A DNA stretch of 64,000 nucleotides from Phyllobacterium trifolii (GCF_014192095.1 NZ_JACHXN010000013.1:1-64000), one strand, 5' to 3'; positions 16,712-26,142 are shown, counted from the stretch's first letter. The notes: generated by a model from the sequence alone, not told the origin. Translations and numbers: made by a program.

Positions 16712-17929
16712 TCAGCGATGCGCATTCAACGAAATCACGTTATGCAATTTCTCTTCCGCGGTTGAAAGAAACCGCTTGAGATTGCGGGCGGCCTGCCGAA
16801 TGCGATGCTCATTCTCAACAAGCGCGACGCGAATATAATCATCGCCATGCTCACCGAAGCCGATGCCAGGCGCGACGGCAACATCGGCATGTTCGATCAG
16901 GAGCTTGGAAAACTCCAGCGAACCGAGGCTGCGGAACTTTTCCGGGATAGGTGCCCAGGCGAACATGGTCGCAGCTGGTACGGGTATATCCCAGCCAGCA
17001 CGGCCAAAGCTCTCCACCAGCACGTCACGGCGATGCCTGTAAACATTGCGAACCTCCGCAATATCCGAACCATCCCCGTTCAGCGCTGAGGCCGCAGCAA
17101 CCTGGATTGGCGTGAACGCGCCATAATCGAGATAGGATTTGACGCGGGTCAGCGCCGAAATCAGCCGCTCGTTGCCGACCGCAAATCCCATGCGCCATCC
17201 GGGCATCGAGAAAGTCTTGGACATGGAGGTGAATTCAACCGCGACGTCGATCGCACCGGGAACCTGCAAGATGGAGGGAGGGGGCGCACCGTCGAAATAG
17301 ATTTCCGAATAGGCCAGATCCGACAGAATGATGATCTCATTCTTGCGAGCAAACGCCACCACATCCTTGTAGAAATCCAGCGACGCAACATGCGCGGTCG
17401 GATTGGACGGATAGTTGAGAATCAGCGCCAAGGGTTTCGGAATGGAATGGCGGACACCGCGCTCCAATGCCGGAATGAATTGGTCATCGGGGAGTGCCGG
17501 GATCGAGCGAACGACGCCGCCCGACATGATGAAGCCGAAAGCATGAATGGGATAGGTCGGGTCCGGGCAAAGCACCACATCGCCGGGAGCGGTGATGGCC
17601 TGCGCCATATTGGCGAAGCCCTCCTTCGAGCCTAACGTCGCCACGACCTGCGTGTCGGGATTGAGCTTAACGCCGAACCGGCGGTCGTAATAGGCCGCCT
17701 GCGCGCGACGTAAACCCGGGATGCCCTTTGATGACGAATAACGATGCGTGCGCGGATCCTGGACGGCCTCGCACAGCTTGTCGACGATACTCTGCGGTGT
17801 CGGCAGATCCGGATTGCCCATGCCGAGATCGATAATGTCCGCACCCGCCGCTCGCGCGCTTGCCTTCAGGCGATTGACCTGTTCAAAAACGTAAGGTGGC
17901 AGGCGGCGAACTTTATGAAATTCTTCCAT
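16712..17929 (-). CDS. Class I PLP aminotransferase (AlaC-like)
   Basis: 405 residues. The PLP lysine is K238 in SMSKTFSMPGWRMG, preceded by the NYPSNPTAH motif (about 172-180) and SDLAYSEIYFDG, with the C-terminal arginine in DDYIRVALVENEHRIR. It is of the AlaC/LL-diaminopimelate-aminotransferase-like subgroup, annotated in relatives as glutamate-pyruvate or aspartate aminotransferase. Its place before hom fits a role in alanine or aspartate-family amino acids. Specificity cannot be fixed from sequence alone. Confidence 0.85.
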   Translation of the reverse strand: MEEFHKVRRLPPYVFEQVNRLKASARAAGADIIDLGMGNPDLPTPQSIVDKLCEAVQDPRTHRYSSSKGIPGLRRAQAAYYDRRFGVKLNPDTQVVATLGSKEGFANMAQAITAPGDVVLCPDPTYPIHAFGFIMSGGVVRSIPALPDDQFIPALERGVRHSIPKPLALILNYPSNPTAHVASLDFYKDVVAFARKNEIIILSDLAYSEIYFDGAPPPSILQVPGAIDVAVEFTSMSKTFSMPGWRMGFAVGNERLISALTRVKSYLDYGAFTPIQVAAASALNGDGSDIAEVRNVYRHRRDVLVESFGRAGWDIPVPAATMFAWAPIPEKFRSLGSLEFSKLLIEHADVAVAPGIGFGEHGDDYIRVALVENEHRIRQAARNLKRFLSTAEEKLHNVISLNAHR

Positions 17930-18051
17930 TGGGTTGGGTCCGGTTAAAAGGGTTCGTTATGGGCGTGCGCTATACACCGAAACGGCACGGGGGTCGAGCA
18001 ATCATTGCGGGTATCTGGAAGGATAGCTCAGGTTTTGGGGGCGTGGATTTG

Positions 18052-18212
18052 CCGGATGGCAATGCTGCTGTGCGTGGTTCGATAAGCTCACCATGAGGGA
18101 AGTGGGTTGGTTACGCGGAGTGAAATTCTGCAACCTCGGCGATTGTCGTTGCAACTCTCTACCGTCCTCATGGTGAGCTTGTCGAACCACGCACAGCAGC
18201 ATTGCCATCCGG
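18052..18212. repeat. 161-bp inverted-repeat element, family B copy 1
   Basis: Arms of about 47 bases (18052-18098 and 18166-18212), nearly perfect, contain GTGGTTCGATAAGCTCACCA on one side and its complement on the other, with a loop of about 67 bases. A shorter relative with 28-base perfect arms lies at 61682-61799. No coding capacity. It sits between the aminotransferase and a lipoprotein gene. Confidence 0.8.
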
Positions 18213-18271
18213 ACAAGAAGGTGGCTGCCAAACTTATCCGCGATTCGATCGAGTTTTGGCGGGCCGCAAGA

Positions 18272-18631
18272 TCACTGAGGTGTGGAAGACGACTTCCCCT
18301 CGATCTCCTTCAGATCAGCTTCCTGCTGTTTTTTCAGGAGTTGCATTTCGGCCTGCCTGCGGGCGGCGACAGCGGGATCCGAGGACGGGCCAGCTTGTCC
18401 AGCCTTGGCGACCGAAAGCTTTGATCGCAGCGCATCCTTTTCCTGCGGCGTGAACTGCGTGGTCTCACCTTTTGGATCAGGTGTGAAATGGGGATAGGCA
18501 CCGGTATTTACCGGCCCGGTCAGAGGCGAATTGGACATGGGCGCCGGGGGCGGACTGGCGCAGGCACCGAGGCCGGCAATGAGGATGGCGCCAACAGAGA
18601 AGCGCATAATGTTTTTGACCGAAATGTTCAT
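18272..18631 (-). CDS. Small lipoprotein, unknown function
   Basis: 119 residues. The signal has a hydrophobic core (FSVGAILIAGL) and lipobox GLGAC (about Cys24), followed by a proline-rich linker (ASPPPAPMSNSP) and a Gln/Lys/Glu-rich helical tail (AEMQLLKKQQEADLKEIEG) that may be a short coiled coil. The ATG at 18631 or an ATG eight codons later could start it. It is divergent from phaC, with 118 bases between. Similar small lipoproteins are common in Rhizobiales; no function known to me. Confidence 0.7.
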   Translation of the reverse strand: MNISVKNIMRFSVGAILIAGLGACASPPPAPMSNSPLTGPVNTGAYPHFTPDPKGETTQFTPQEKDALRSKLSVAKAGQAGPSSDPAVAARRQAEMQLLKKQQEADLKEIEGKSSSTPQ

Positions 18632-18749
18632 TATGTGTCCTGACTGCGAAAAACGATTTCATCATTGCCGTAACAATTGCACGTTAGAGGGATAGCACCG
18701 ATTTATGATATGATGTCAATATCGCGCATCGACGGGAGAAAGCGACTAT

Positions 18750-20570
18750 ATGGATAATCAAGGCGATAAGAGCGGCAAGGCCCCGAACCTTGATAATTAT
18801 GTCGTCAAGGATCCGGAAGCCTTTGCGCGCAATGTCGCCCATATGATCGAGCAGGCCGGGAAAGCGGCTTCCGCCTGGGTCGAACCTCGCGAAAAAGGCC
18901 TGAAGCGTGACACGCTCGCCGACCCCGTCACGGACGTGGTGAAGACACTTTCCAAAGTTTCGGAATATTGGCTTTCCGAGCCGGCCCGGGCCCTTGAAGC
19001 GCAGACCAAACTTTTTTCCAGTTATATGGTGATCTGGTCGAATTCCATTCGCCGCATGAGCGGCGAAGAGGTGGAGGACATTGTCACGCCCGACAAGGGT
19101 GACAAGCGTTTTGCCGATGAGGACTGGGGCAAGAACGCCTTTTTCGATTTTCTCAAGCAGGCCTATCTCGTTACCGCACGTTGGGCGGGGGATCTCGTCG
19201 AAAACGCCGAAGGACTTGACGATCATACGCGGCACAAGGCGGCATTTTACGTCAAGCAAATCACCTCGGCGGCATCGCCGAGCAACTTTCTCCTGACCAA
19301 TCCGGAGCTTTACAAGGAAACCGTCGCCAGCAACGGCGAAAATCTGGTTCGTGGCATGAAGATGCTGGCCGAAGACATTGTCGCCGGAGGCGGCGACCTT
19401 CGCCTGCGTCAGTCCGACCTTACGAAGTTTGCACTCGGCGACAATGTTGCCACCACTCCGGGCAAGGTTATCGCCCGCAGTGAAGTCGCGGAAATCATTC
19501 AGTATGAGCCAGCCACAAAAGAGGTATTCAAGCGCCCTCTCCTGATTTGCCCGCCATGGATCAACAAATTTTACATTCTCGACCTGAACCCCGAGAAATC
19601 CTTCATCAAATGGGCGGTGGAGCACGGCCACACGGTGTTCGTGATTTCATGGGTCAATCCCGACCACCGCCACGCCATGAAGGACTGGACAGCCTATATC
19701 AATGAAGGCCTGCGTTTTGGGCTCGATACGGTCGAGAAAGCCACGGGCGAAAAGGCCGTAAACGCCATCGGTTACTGTGTTGGCGGAACACTCTTGAGCG
19801 CTGCCCTCGCCCTCTTCGCCAAAGAAGGTGAAGAGCGAATCAAGAGCGCCACCCTCTTTACGACGCAGGTGGATTTCACCCATGCCGGCGATCTCAAGGT
19901 CTTCGTTGACGAAGATCAAATCCGGGCGCTGGAAAAGGCGATGTCGGCGGAAGGCTATCTGGACGGAACGCGCATGGCGACGGCGTTCAACATGCTCCGC
20001 TCCGGCGACCTGATTTGGCCCTATGTCGTCAACAACTATATGCGCGGCCGTGATCCCGTGCCGTTCGACCTGCTTTACTGGAATGCCGATGCCACAAGGA
20101 TGAGCGCGGCAAACCATTCCTACTATCTGCGCAATTGTTATCTCGACAACAATCTGGTGCGCGGCATGATGAAGCTCGCTGGAGAGAGCCTCTCGCTCGC
20201 CGATGTCAAAATCCCGATCTATAATCTCGCGGCCAAGGAAGATCATATCGCTCCCGCACTTTCCGTGTTCACGGGCTGCCGTTATTTCGGCGGGGATATC
20301 ACCTATGTCATGTCGGGCTCAGGTCATATAGCGGGCGTCGTCAATCCGCCTGCCAAGAACAAGTATCAATATTGGACGGGCGGCAAGCCAGTCGGTGCAT
20401 TCGACGAATGGCTGGCAAAGGCGAAAGAACATCCCGGTTCCTGGTGGAATCATTGGGAGAAATGGATCGAAGCGCAGGATGGCACACGCGTTCCCGCACG
20501 CAAACCGGGCGAAAATCATATGGAGATTCTCGGCGAAGCGCCCGGAACATATGTCCGCGTGCGTGTTTAA
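18750..20570 (+). CDS. phaC: Class I poly(3-hydroxyalkanoate) synthase
   Basis: 606 residues, the usual class I length. After an N-terminal domain of about 200 residues comes an alpha/beta-hydrolase core with the PhaC lipase box GYCVGGT, nucleophile C343. The catalytic Asp should lie in KEDHIAP and the His in SGSGHIAGVVNPP, both near the C-terminus. PPWINKFYILDL and W425-type aromatic residues (DLLYWNADAT) are conserved too. It polymerises (R)-3-hydroxyacyl-CoA into storage granules. GGGAGAAAG precedes the ATG. No phaA, phaB, phasin or phaR gene is beside it, as is usual in this order. Confidence 0.95.
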   Translation: MDNQGDKSGKAPNLDNYVVKDPEAFARNVAHMIEQAGKAASAWVEPREKGLKRDTLADPVTDVVKTLSKVSEYWLSEPARALEAQTKLFSSYMVIWSNSIRRMSGEEVEDIVTPDKGDKRFADEDWGKNAFFDFLKQAYLVTARWAGDLVENAEGLDDHTRHKAAFYVKQITSAASPSNFLLTNPELYKETVASNGENLVRGMKMLAEDIVAGGGDLRLRQSDLTKFALGDNVATTPGKVIARSEVAEIIQYEPATKEVFKRPLLICPPWINKFYILDLNPEKSFIKWAVEHGHTVFVISWVNPDHRHAMKDWTAYINEGLRFGLDTVEKATGEKAVNAIGYCVGGTLLSAALALFAKEGEERIKSATLFTTQVDFTHAGDLKVFVDEDQIRALEKAMSAEGYLDGTRMATAFNMLRSGDLIWPYVVNNYMRGRDPVPFDLLYWNADATRMSAANHSYYLRNCYLDNNLVRGMMKLAGESLSLADVKIPIYNLAAKEDHIAPALSVFTGCRYFGGDITYVMSGSGHIAGVVNPPAKNKYQYWTGGKPVGAFDEWLAKAKEHPGSWWNHWEKWIEAQDGTRVPARKPGENHMEILGEAPGTYVRVRV

Positions 20571-20808
20571 ATCGTTCGATTTGTGACCGTGGAAAACCCT
20601 AACGACAATGGCGAGAAAGTGGCCAATCACGTTTTCGCCTCATTCTACCTATACTTGAAGCCTTGTGCAGATGATAAAAGTTCATTAACTCTGGCGACTC
20701 TCTGCCGGTGTTATTTGCACTTCAATAGAACTTCGCGAGCTTTCTGCTCTTATAAAAGCGGACCGGACTGAACACTACACGGCCGGAAAAGACGAGACGG
20801 GGGAATCG

Positions 20809-22125
20809 TTGAAATTACTGCCAGCTTCAGTTTATGCCCTTCGGGCTAGTACGGTTGCATGCGTCATTGTGCTTTCCGCCATGGCGGCTACATCGTGTAC
20901 CTCGACGGTCTCAAGCCCCGGAGCAACTGCTGCCCTGGCTCCCTCCAGCGATGCCACAACACACACAACTGAGAGCGCGATGCCGTCCGGCGGCACCCAA
21001 GCGATAACCCCCGAAGCACTGGCTCTGGCCGGAAGCACTGAGCCGAATGCTCTTCAGGCCATAAATCAAACCGCCAAACCTGCGAATGGTAAGGCGTTGC
21101 CGGTAACGACCGCTGCCGAAGCGCAGAAAGGCTCAGAACAGCAAACCGCGGCCACAGCTACTCCGACACAGTCACAAGCCCCCGTCAAAACATCACTTTT
21201 TGGTTCGAGCACTCCTGCCAGTACAGAAGAGACGCAGGTTGCAAGCGCGGCAACCGCTGCAGCGCCCGTCAAGACATCGCTGTTTGGCAATCCGATGCGT
21301 GGCGAAGGCAACATTCAACCGAAAAAAACACCGCAGCAAGCTGCCGAAGTTCCGGCGGCTGACGCAGACAAGACCGCCGCCAAAGCCGATGACGCTCCTG
21401 CCTCCCCGGAGCAAGGCATCGCGACTGAAACCACACGTCCGGCGACGGCAGCAAAGAACAATGGCGCGCTTATGCGGCTGTTCTCCAATAATCTGTCGAA
21501 GCCAGCCGGAAAGCGCCTGGTCGCGGTTATCGAACCGAAATCGCAACCCAAACTGCGCGCAGTCGATACGTCGTCTCACGCAACATCGCCGCTCCCCGCT
21601 GCCAGCTCATTCACCGGCCAGACCCAGTATGTATCATCCTCGCTGCCTGGCGTGCGGCCCAACGCGGGCATCCAGATCATGCAGCGCGACAGTCTTTATG
21701 ACGATGACGATGTTGAAGCCGCAGCAGCTCCAGTGATTCTTGCCTCGGCCGCGGGCCTCGCCCGTCTCGCGCCGAACGGTCTCAAGGTTCAGCGCGAAAA
21801 CGTTCAGGTTGCCTGCCTGAAGCCGCAGCTCGTTGGTATACTGAAAGCGATCGAACGCAGATACGGGAAGTCCGTGATCGTGACGTCGGGCTATCGCAGC
21901 CCGCCCTACAACCGGCTTGTCAATGGCGCGAAGGCGTCGCTGCACATGTCCTGCGCTGCCGCGGACATACAAATTCCCGGGGTTTCCAAGTGGGAATTGG
22001 CCAATTTTGCCCGCTCGATGTCCGGACGGGGCGGTGTCGGTACCTATTGTCACACCGAATCAGTTCACGTCGATATTGGACCAACACGGGATTGGAACTG
22101 GCGCTGTTCACGCAGGGCCGGCTGA
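20809..22125 (+). CDS. Lipoprotein-like M15 family D-Ala-D-Ala carboxypeptidase
   Basis: 438 residues from a TTG with GGGGGAAT before it. An N-terminal signal with possible lipobox (MAATSC) leads into a long low-complexity region rich in Ala, Thr, Pro and Gln (about 40-240) that contains the unit APVKTSLFG twice. The C-terminal about 120 residues form a Peptidase_M15_3 domain: TSGYRSPPYNRLV, SLHMSCAAADI (zinc His and Asp) and SVHVDIG (zinc His). It should be anchored outside the cytoplasmic membrane and trim peptidoglycan peptides. The 238 bases after phaC hold no other gene. The start is the least certain part. Confidence 0.8.
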   Translation: MKLLPASVYALRASTVACVIVLSAMAATSCTSTVSSPGATAALAPSSDATTHTTESAMPSGGTQAITPEALALAGSTEPNALQAINQTAKPANGKALPVTTAAEAQKGSEQQTAATATPTQSQAPVKTSLFGSSTPASTEETQVASAATAAAPVKTSLFGNPMRGEGNIQPKKTPQQAAEVPAADADKTAAKADDAPASPEQGIATETTRPATAAKNNGALMRLFSNNLSKPAGKRLVAVIEPKSQPKLRAVDTSSHATSPLPAASSFTGQTQYVSSSLPGVRPNAGIQIMQRDSLYDDDDVEAAAAPVILASAAGLARLAPNGLKVQRENVQVACLKPQLVGILKAIERRYGKSVIVTSGYRSPPYNRLVNGAKASLHMSCAAADIQIPGVSKWELANFARSMSGRGGVGTYCHTESVHVDIGPTRDWNWRCSRRAG

Positions 22126-22228
22126 GTTGCCAGCACAAAATGCTGTCCCTCGCAGGGTGGTACAGCACCAATGCTGGTTGATCGACGGCACAAACTTCAC
22201 TTTTTCGAAAAAAGAACGCTTTATGGGC

Positions 22229-22257
22229 TTGCGGCGCAAAAACTGTTTCACTATAAG
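22229..22257 (+). promoter_or_regulatory. Promoter of tRNA-Glu
   Basis: TTGCGG (22229-22234) and TATAAG (22252-22257) are 17 bp apart and end 15 bases before the mature tRNA, where a stable-RNA promoter is expected. Confidence 0.65.
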
Positions 22258-22272
22258 CCGCTTAACCGAGCG

Positions 22273-22347
22273 GCGCCCATCGTCTAGCGGTTAGGACGGC
22301 GCCCTTTCACGGCGCAAACAGGGGTTCGATTCCCCTTGGGCGTACCA
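22273..22347 (+). tRNA. tRNA-Glu (anticodon UUC)
   Basis: 75 nt including an encoded CCA. The acceptor GCGCCCA pairs with TGGGCGT (a G-U first pair), the anticodon arm GCGCCCTTTCACGGCGC carries TTC, and the T arm reads GGGGTTCGATTCCCC. D-arm bases GTCTAGCGGTTAGGAC are typical of tRNA-Glu. A fitting promoter lies just upstream. Confidence 0.95.
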
Positions 22348-22410
22348 GGTTTTCTCTCGAAAATTCAATTGCTTGCCTGCAAGAGCTCTCATCTTGGGAT
22401 GTTTGCCTGC

Positions 22411-22445
22411 AACAGAAAACGGCCAACTCCGGGTGAGCTGGCCGT
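22411..22445 (-). terminator. Terminator of the small lipoprotein gene
   Basis: On the minus strand ACGGCCAGCTC and GAGTTGGCCGT form a hairpin with a G-T pair, followed by TTTTCTGTT. It lies 22 bases after the lipoprotein stop. Confidence 0.7.
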
Positions 22446-22466
22446 CTGGTGTTGTCTTGCTGCAGC

Positions 22467-22649
22467 CTAGTTGGCAGGCGCTGGTTTTGCGGGATCCGGG
22501 GCGGGTGTAGCTGGTGCCGGAGCAGGTGCTGCCGGTTCAGATGTCGTCGCGGGCGGCGTGGTATTGCCTTCAGATGGCTTGTTGTCACAGGCTGTTAAAC
22601 CAAGTGCAGCGAGAGCAACAAACGGTAGGAAAAACTTGAGTTTCATCAT
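22467..22649 (-). CDS. Small Ala/Pro-rich lipoprotein
   Basis: 60 residues. A signal peptide (KLKFFLPFVALAALGLTAC) ends at a lipobox LTAC; the mature part is only about 40 residues and is mostly Pro, Ala and Thr (PAAPAPAPATPAPDP), an extended tether without a folded domain. AGGAGGAGACATG at the start gives a strong ribosome binding site. Function unknown. It has its own terminator. Confidence 0.75.
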   Translation of the reverse strand: MMKLKFFLPFVALAALGLTACDNKPSEGNTTPPATTSEPAAPAPAPATPAPDPAKPAPAN

Positions 22650-22728
22650 GTCTCCTCCTGATGAGTTTCGTCCCTTTGCGTAGCATGTGACACTCTTGCT
22701 GATTAGAACAGCCCGGTTCTTTCAAGCT

Positions 22729-22896
22729 TTGTCACCGCCTGTTAGACAAAGTTATGAGACCCGAATCGGCAGCTGACCTATTATCTCGGTACTGCCACAT
22801 TGATTTGCGGCAGCAGGGTCCAGTTAGACCTCCAAGCTGGCCCGATTCTCCCACCCCAGAGCAAACTCAACCTGCCTTTCAGAGGCAGGTTTTTTT
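22729..22896 (+). ncRNA. Candidate small RNA (or leader of sfsA) with promoter and terminator
   Basis: TTGTCA (22729-22734) and TTATGA (22752-22757) are spaced 17 bp. About 110 bases after the predicted start is a strong intrinsic terminator, CCTGCCTTTCAGAGGCAGG followed by seven T (22871-22896). No ribosome binding site with an open frame lies between. This predicts an RNA of about 133 nt (22764-22896). The other reading is an attenuated leader of sfsA, whose ATG is 54 bases further on. No known sRNA family was recognised. Confidence 0.5.
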
Positions 22897-22949
22897 ATAC
22901 GCGGTACCGGGATGTTGTCGCAGTCCGTCATCTCGGTTACATCCTCCCC

Positions 22950-23651
22950 ATGATATTCGCTTCCCCTCTCGTCACCGGCCGGCTCGTCCAACGCTACAAG
23001 CGTTTTCTCGCTGACATTATTCTGGACGACGGCAATCCGATCACGAGCTCGGTTCCCAATACCGGCTCCATGCTTGGCCTGACGGATCCGGGCATCAGGG
23101 TGTGGCTGTCGATTTCAGACGGCTTGAAACGCAAGTATCCTCACACTTTGCAGCTGGTTGAAGCGCAAGGCATCATGGTTGGCATCAATACGGGCCTGCC
23201 AAACCGCATTGCCGAAGAAGCGATCCTGTCGGGTCTCCTGCCCTCGTTGAGCGGCTATGCGGAGTTTAAGCGCGAGCAAAAATACGGGACGAATTCGCGC
23301 ATCGATATACTTTTGCGCGACCCAAATCGTCCTGACGCCTATGTCGAGGTCAAGAACGTGCATTTTTCAAGGTCTGCCGGACTTGCAGAATTTCCCGATT
23401 CTCCAACAGCACGAGGCGCAAAACATCTGGATGAGCTTGGCAACATGGTTGAAAACGGTCATCGTGGTATCATGCTTTATGTCATCCAGCGCGGAGACTG
23501 CGAACGTTTGAAAATCTGCGGCGATCTCGATCCTGTTTATGCAGCGGCTTTCGAACGGGCGATGCGGCGCGGGGTTGAAGCTTACGCAGTAAAATGCCAC
23601 ATCACACCCACGGGTATCGCTGCTATCAGCACAATGCCAATTATCGATTGA
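22950..23651 (+). CDS. sfsA: SfsA family protein (DNA-binding / sugar fermentation stimulation)
   Basis: 233 residues, standard length. Family landmarks: the N-terminal [23 protein letters not shown]-type motif (here [11 protein letters not shown]), the nuclease-like core RIDILL...AYVEVKNV and [12 protein letters not shown]. The conserved pattern D...E-x-K resembles a PD-(D/E)XK fold. In E. coli SfsA binds DNA and raises maltose gene expression; its true job is unclear. The ATG at 22950 matches the family start. map follows 17 bases later on the same strand, a conserved pairing in Rhizobiales, and the two are probably co-transcribed with radC. Confidence 0.9.
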   Translation: MIFASPLVTGRLVQRYKRFLADIILDDGNPITSSVPNTGSMLGLTDPGIRVWLSISDGLKRKYPHTLQLVEAQGIMVGINTGLPNRIAEEAILSGLLPSLSGYAEFKREQKYGTNSRIDILLRDPNRPDAYVEVKNVHFSRSAGLAEFPDSPTARGAKHLDELGNMVENGHRGIMLYVIQRGDCERLKICGDLDPVYAAAFERAMRRGVEAYAVKCHITPTGIAAISTMPIID

Positions 23652-23668
23652 CGCCAACCGGAAAGAAT

Positions 23669-24499
23669 ATGGTTACCTATCTCGACGCACAGAGCGCGCC
23701 CTTGAAAAATACCGGGCAGATCAGGCTGCACGGCCCGGAAGGGTTTGAGGCGATGCGCAAGGCTTGCCTGTTGACCGCACGCTGCCTGGATGAACTCGCG
23801 TCCATCGTTGCGCCGGGCGTCACAACCAACACCATCGATCGTTTTGTCTTCGAATTCGGTGCGGATCACGGCGCTCTGCCTGCCACACTCAATTATCGCG
23901 GTTATACGAAGTCTAGCTGTACCTCGATCAATCACGTGGTTTGCCACGGTATCCCCGACGACAAGCCGCTGCGAGAAGGCGATATCGTCAATATCGACGT
24001 GACCTATATCCTTGATGGCTGGCATGGCGATTCCAGCCGCATGTACCCGGTTGGCGAAATCAAGCGCGCGGCCGAGCGCCTGATGGAAGTCACGCATGAG
24101 AGCCTGATGCGCGGCATTGCCGCCGTGCGTCCTGGCGCGCGTACCGGCGCTATCGGCGCAGCCATCCAGACCTATGCGGAATCAGAACGTTGCTCGGTTG
24201 TGCGGGATTTCTGCGGCCATGGTGTCGGCCGGCTTTTCCACGACGCCCCGAACATCCTGCATTACGGCACGCCGAATGAAGGCGTCGAACTGCGCGAGGG
24301 CATGATCTTCACCATCGAGCCGATGATCAATCTCGGCCGTCCGCATGTGAAAGTGCTCGCCGATGGCTGGACAGCTGTTACGCGCGATCGTTCGCTTACG
24401 GCGCAATATGAGCATGCGGTCGGTGTCACCAAGGACGGCTGCGAGGTTTTCACCCTGTCTCCTGTCGGCCTGTTCGCGCCGGGATTGAAACTCGAATAG
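23669..24499 (+). CDS. map: Methionine aminopeptidase type I
   Basis: 276 residues. Metal ligands of the pita-bread fold are all visible: D in VNIDVTYI, D in WHGDSSRMY, H in CGHGVGRLFH, E in FTIEPMI and E in QYEHAVGVT; the substrate His is in NHVVCHGIP. It removes the initiator methionine from new proteins. GGAAAGA precedes the ATG. The C-terminus runs about ten residues past the last strand. It lies between sfsA and radC with gaps of 17 and 12 bases, forming one operon. Confidence 0.95.
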   Translation: MVTYLDAQSAPLKNTGQIRLHGPEGFEAMRKACLLTARCLDELASIVAPGVTTNTIDRFVFEFGADHGALPATLNYRGYTKSSCTSINHVVCHGIPDDKPLREGDIVNIDVTYILDGWHGDSSRMYPVGEIKRAAERLMEVTHESLMRGIAAVRPGARTGAIGAAIQTYAESERCSVVRDFCGHGVGRLFHDAPNILHYGTPNEGVELREGMIFTIEPMINLGRPHVKVLADGWTAVTRDRSLTAQYEHAVGVTKDGCEVFTLSPVGLFAPGLKLE

Positions 24500-24511
24500 G
24501 ATGGTAGCTCA

Positions 24512-25313
24512 ATGAGCGAAGAAAAGCCGGAACAGACTTTCTTCTTCAACGAGCCCTCCGCAAAACTCTCTCCCAAACAACCACCCGTTGCAGCGGATAG
24601 CGTCGTCCGCAACGCGGAGCAGAAGAGCGATTCTGAAGGGGAACTTCCGCATTATCATGGGCATCGCGAGCGGGTAAGACAGCGGTTTCAAAAAGTCGGG
24701 CATGCGGGATTTGCCGACTACGAAATGCTGGAAATATTGCTGTACCGATCGATCAAGCAAGGCGATACGAAACCTCTGGCCAAGGCCCTCCTGGCTCGCT
24801 TCGGATCACTGGCAGAGGTCCTTGGCGCTCCAGAACATCTTTTGCGCGAAGTGAAGGGGTGCGGTCCGGCCGTGACCTTCGACCTCAAGCTCGTCGCCGC
24901 GCTAACCCACCGCGTGATCCGCAGCGACATTCGCGAAAAGACGGTGTTGAGCTCATGGCAAGGTCATGGATTATTGCGTCGCGGCGATGGCATATGAGTC
25001 GCGCGAACAATTTCGTATCCTGTTCCTGGACAAGAAAAATGCTTTGATCGCCGATGAAGTGCAACAGGTCGGGACAGTGGACCATACACCAGTCTATCCG
25101 CGCGAGGTCATTGCGCGAGCGCTGCAACTCGCTGCGAGTGGCATCATCCTCGCGCACAACCACCCTTCCGGTGACCCCACCCCCTCAAAAGCCGATATCG
25201 AAATGACGAGGACAATCGCCAATATCGGAGCGCAGATGGGTATTGTCGTGCATGATCACATCATCATCGGCAAGAACGGCCATGCCAGCCTGAAGGGCCT
25301 CAAACTTTTCTGA
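24512..25313 (+). pseudogene. radC: radC (DNA repair protein RadC / JAB-domain), frameshifted
   Basis: The N-terminal part (24512 to about 24960) gives the UPF0758 N-terminal region with RVRQRFQKVGHAGFADYEMLE and the helix-hairpin-helix LREVKGCGPA. The JPC/JAB metalloprotease part ([24 protein letters not shown]-type end) continues in the +1 frame from about 24966 to 25313. At the join SSWQ should run straight into VMDYC; one extra G near 24960-24962 breaks it. Restored, the protein would be about 266 residues, near the family norm. The zinc motif E...H-x-H...D is intact in the second part. RadC's role in repair is doubtful. A sequencing error cannot be excluded. Confidence 0.8.
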
Positions 25314-25399
25314 GACAACCGGAAACGCGATCAAAAATGTGCGGTCAGTACGAATTCCGCTATGATAATCCCGGCGAGATCTGAGCGGAGTGCAAAATC

Positions 25400-26119
25400 A
25401 TGCTGCAAGCCTGTTTGAACGGCGGACGAACCCGGGACTTTCATGCTGCAGTCCCTTTTACCGCGGCAGAACTCGCCCATGATGCGGCGCAAAGCGTCGC
25501 TGCTGGCGCACGGGAACTTCATGTACACCCACGCGGTGCGGATGGTGCCGAGAGCCTTGAGCCCGATGATGTAGCTCAGGCAATTCTGGCAATCCGTACC
25601 AGCGTCCCCGGTATTCCCGTTGGACTATCCACCCACTGGCGCATTCCGCCCGGAGGCAAGGCCCGGCAAAGACCGATTGAGCAATGGTCCGTGCTGCCGG
25701 ATTACGTTTCCATCAACCTCATTGAAGAGGACGCAGCGGAAATGATCTCGCTCGTCCTGGGTAAAGGCATGGGCATCGAAGCCGGCCTGTGGTCCGTGAG
25801 CGACGCGGAACGCTTTGTCGGGCTGCCCGACGCTGCAAAATGCCTGCGCGTGTTGATCGAGATCAATGAACAGGACGCTGAAGAAGGTCTCTCCGCCGCA
25901 ACCGGCATCATATCCGTTCTCCAGCAAGCTGATTTTACGCTTCCAATTCTGTTGCATGGCGACGAAGCCAGTGTATGGCCGATGTTCACAGAGACGATGG
26001 CGCGCGGCTATGACAGCCGCATTGGCCTTGAGGACGGCAGACTACTGCCATCGGGCAAGATGGCCACCGACAATGCCGATATCGTCCGCGCAGCTGTTTT
26101 GCTGGCACGGGCTTATTGA
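25400..26119 (+). CDS. BKACE family (DUF849) beta-keto acid cleavage enzyme
   Basis: 239 residues, a short member of the family of 3-keto-5-aminohexanoate cleavage enzymes. The zinc motif is HVHPRG (about H47 and H49) and the late metal Glu is in GLEDGRLL (about residue 215). The TIM barrel start ACLNGGR and THWRIPP are conserved. BKACE enzymes condense a beta-keto acid with acetyl-CoA to give acetoacetate and a CoA ester; the natural substrate varies and is not given by context. No degradation operon surrounds it. It is separated from radC by 86 bases and ends before a bidirectional terminator. Confidence 0.82.
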   Translation: MLQACLNGGRTRDFHAAVPFTAAELAHDAAQSVAAGARELHVHPRGADGAESLEPDDVAQAILAIRTSVPGIPVGLSTHWRIPPGGKARQRPIEQWSVLPDYVSINLIEEDAAEMISLVLGKGMGIEAGLWSVSDAERFVGLPDAAKCLRVLIEINEQDAEEGLSAATGIISVLQQADFTLPILLHGDEASVWPMFTETMARGYDSRIGLEDGRLLPSGKMATDNADIVRAAVLLARAY

Positions 26120-26142
26120 ACTGCCTGCGTAGCCGCATCAAC

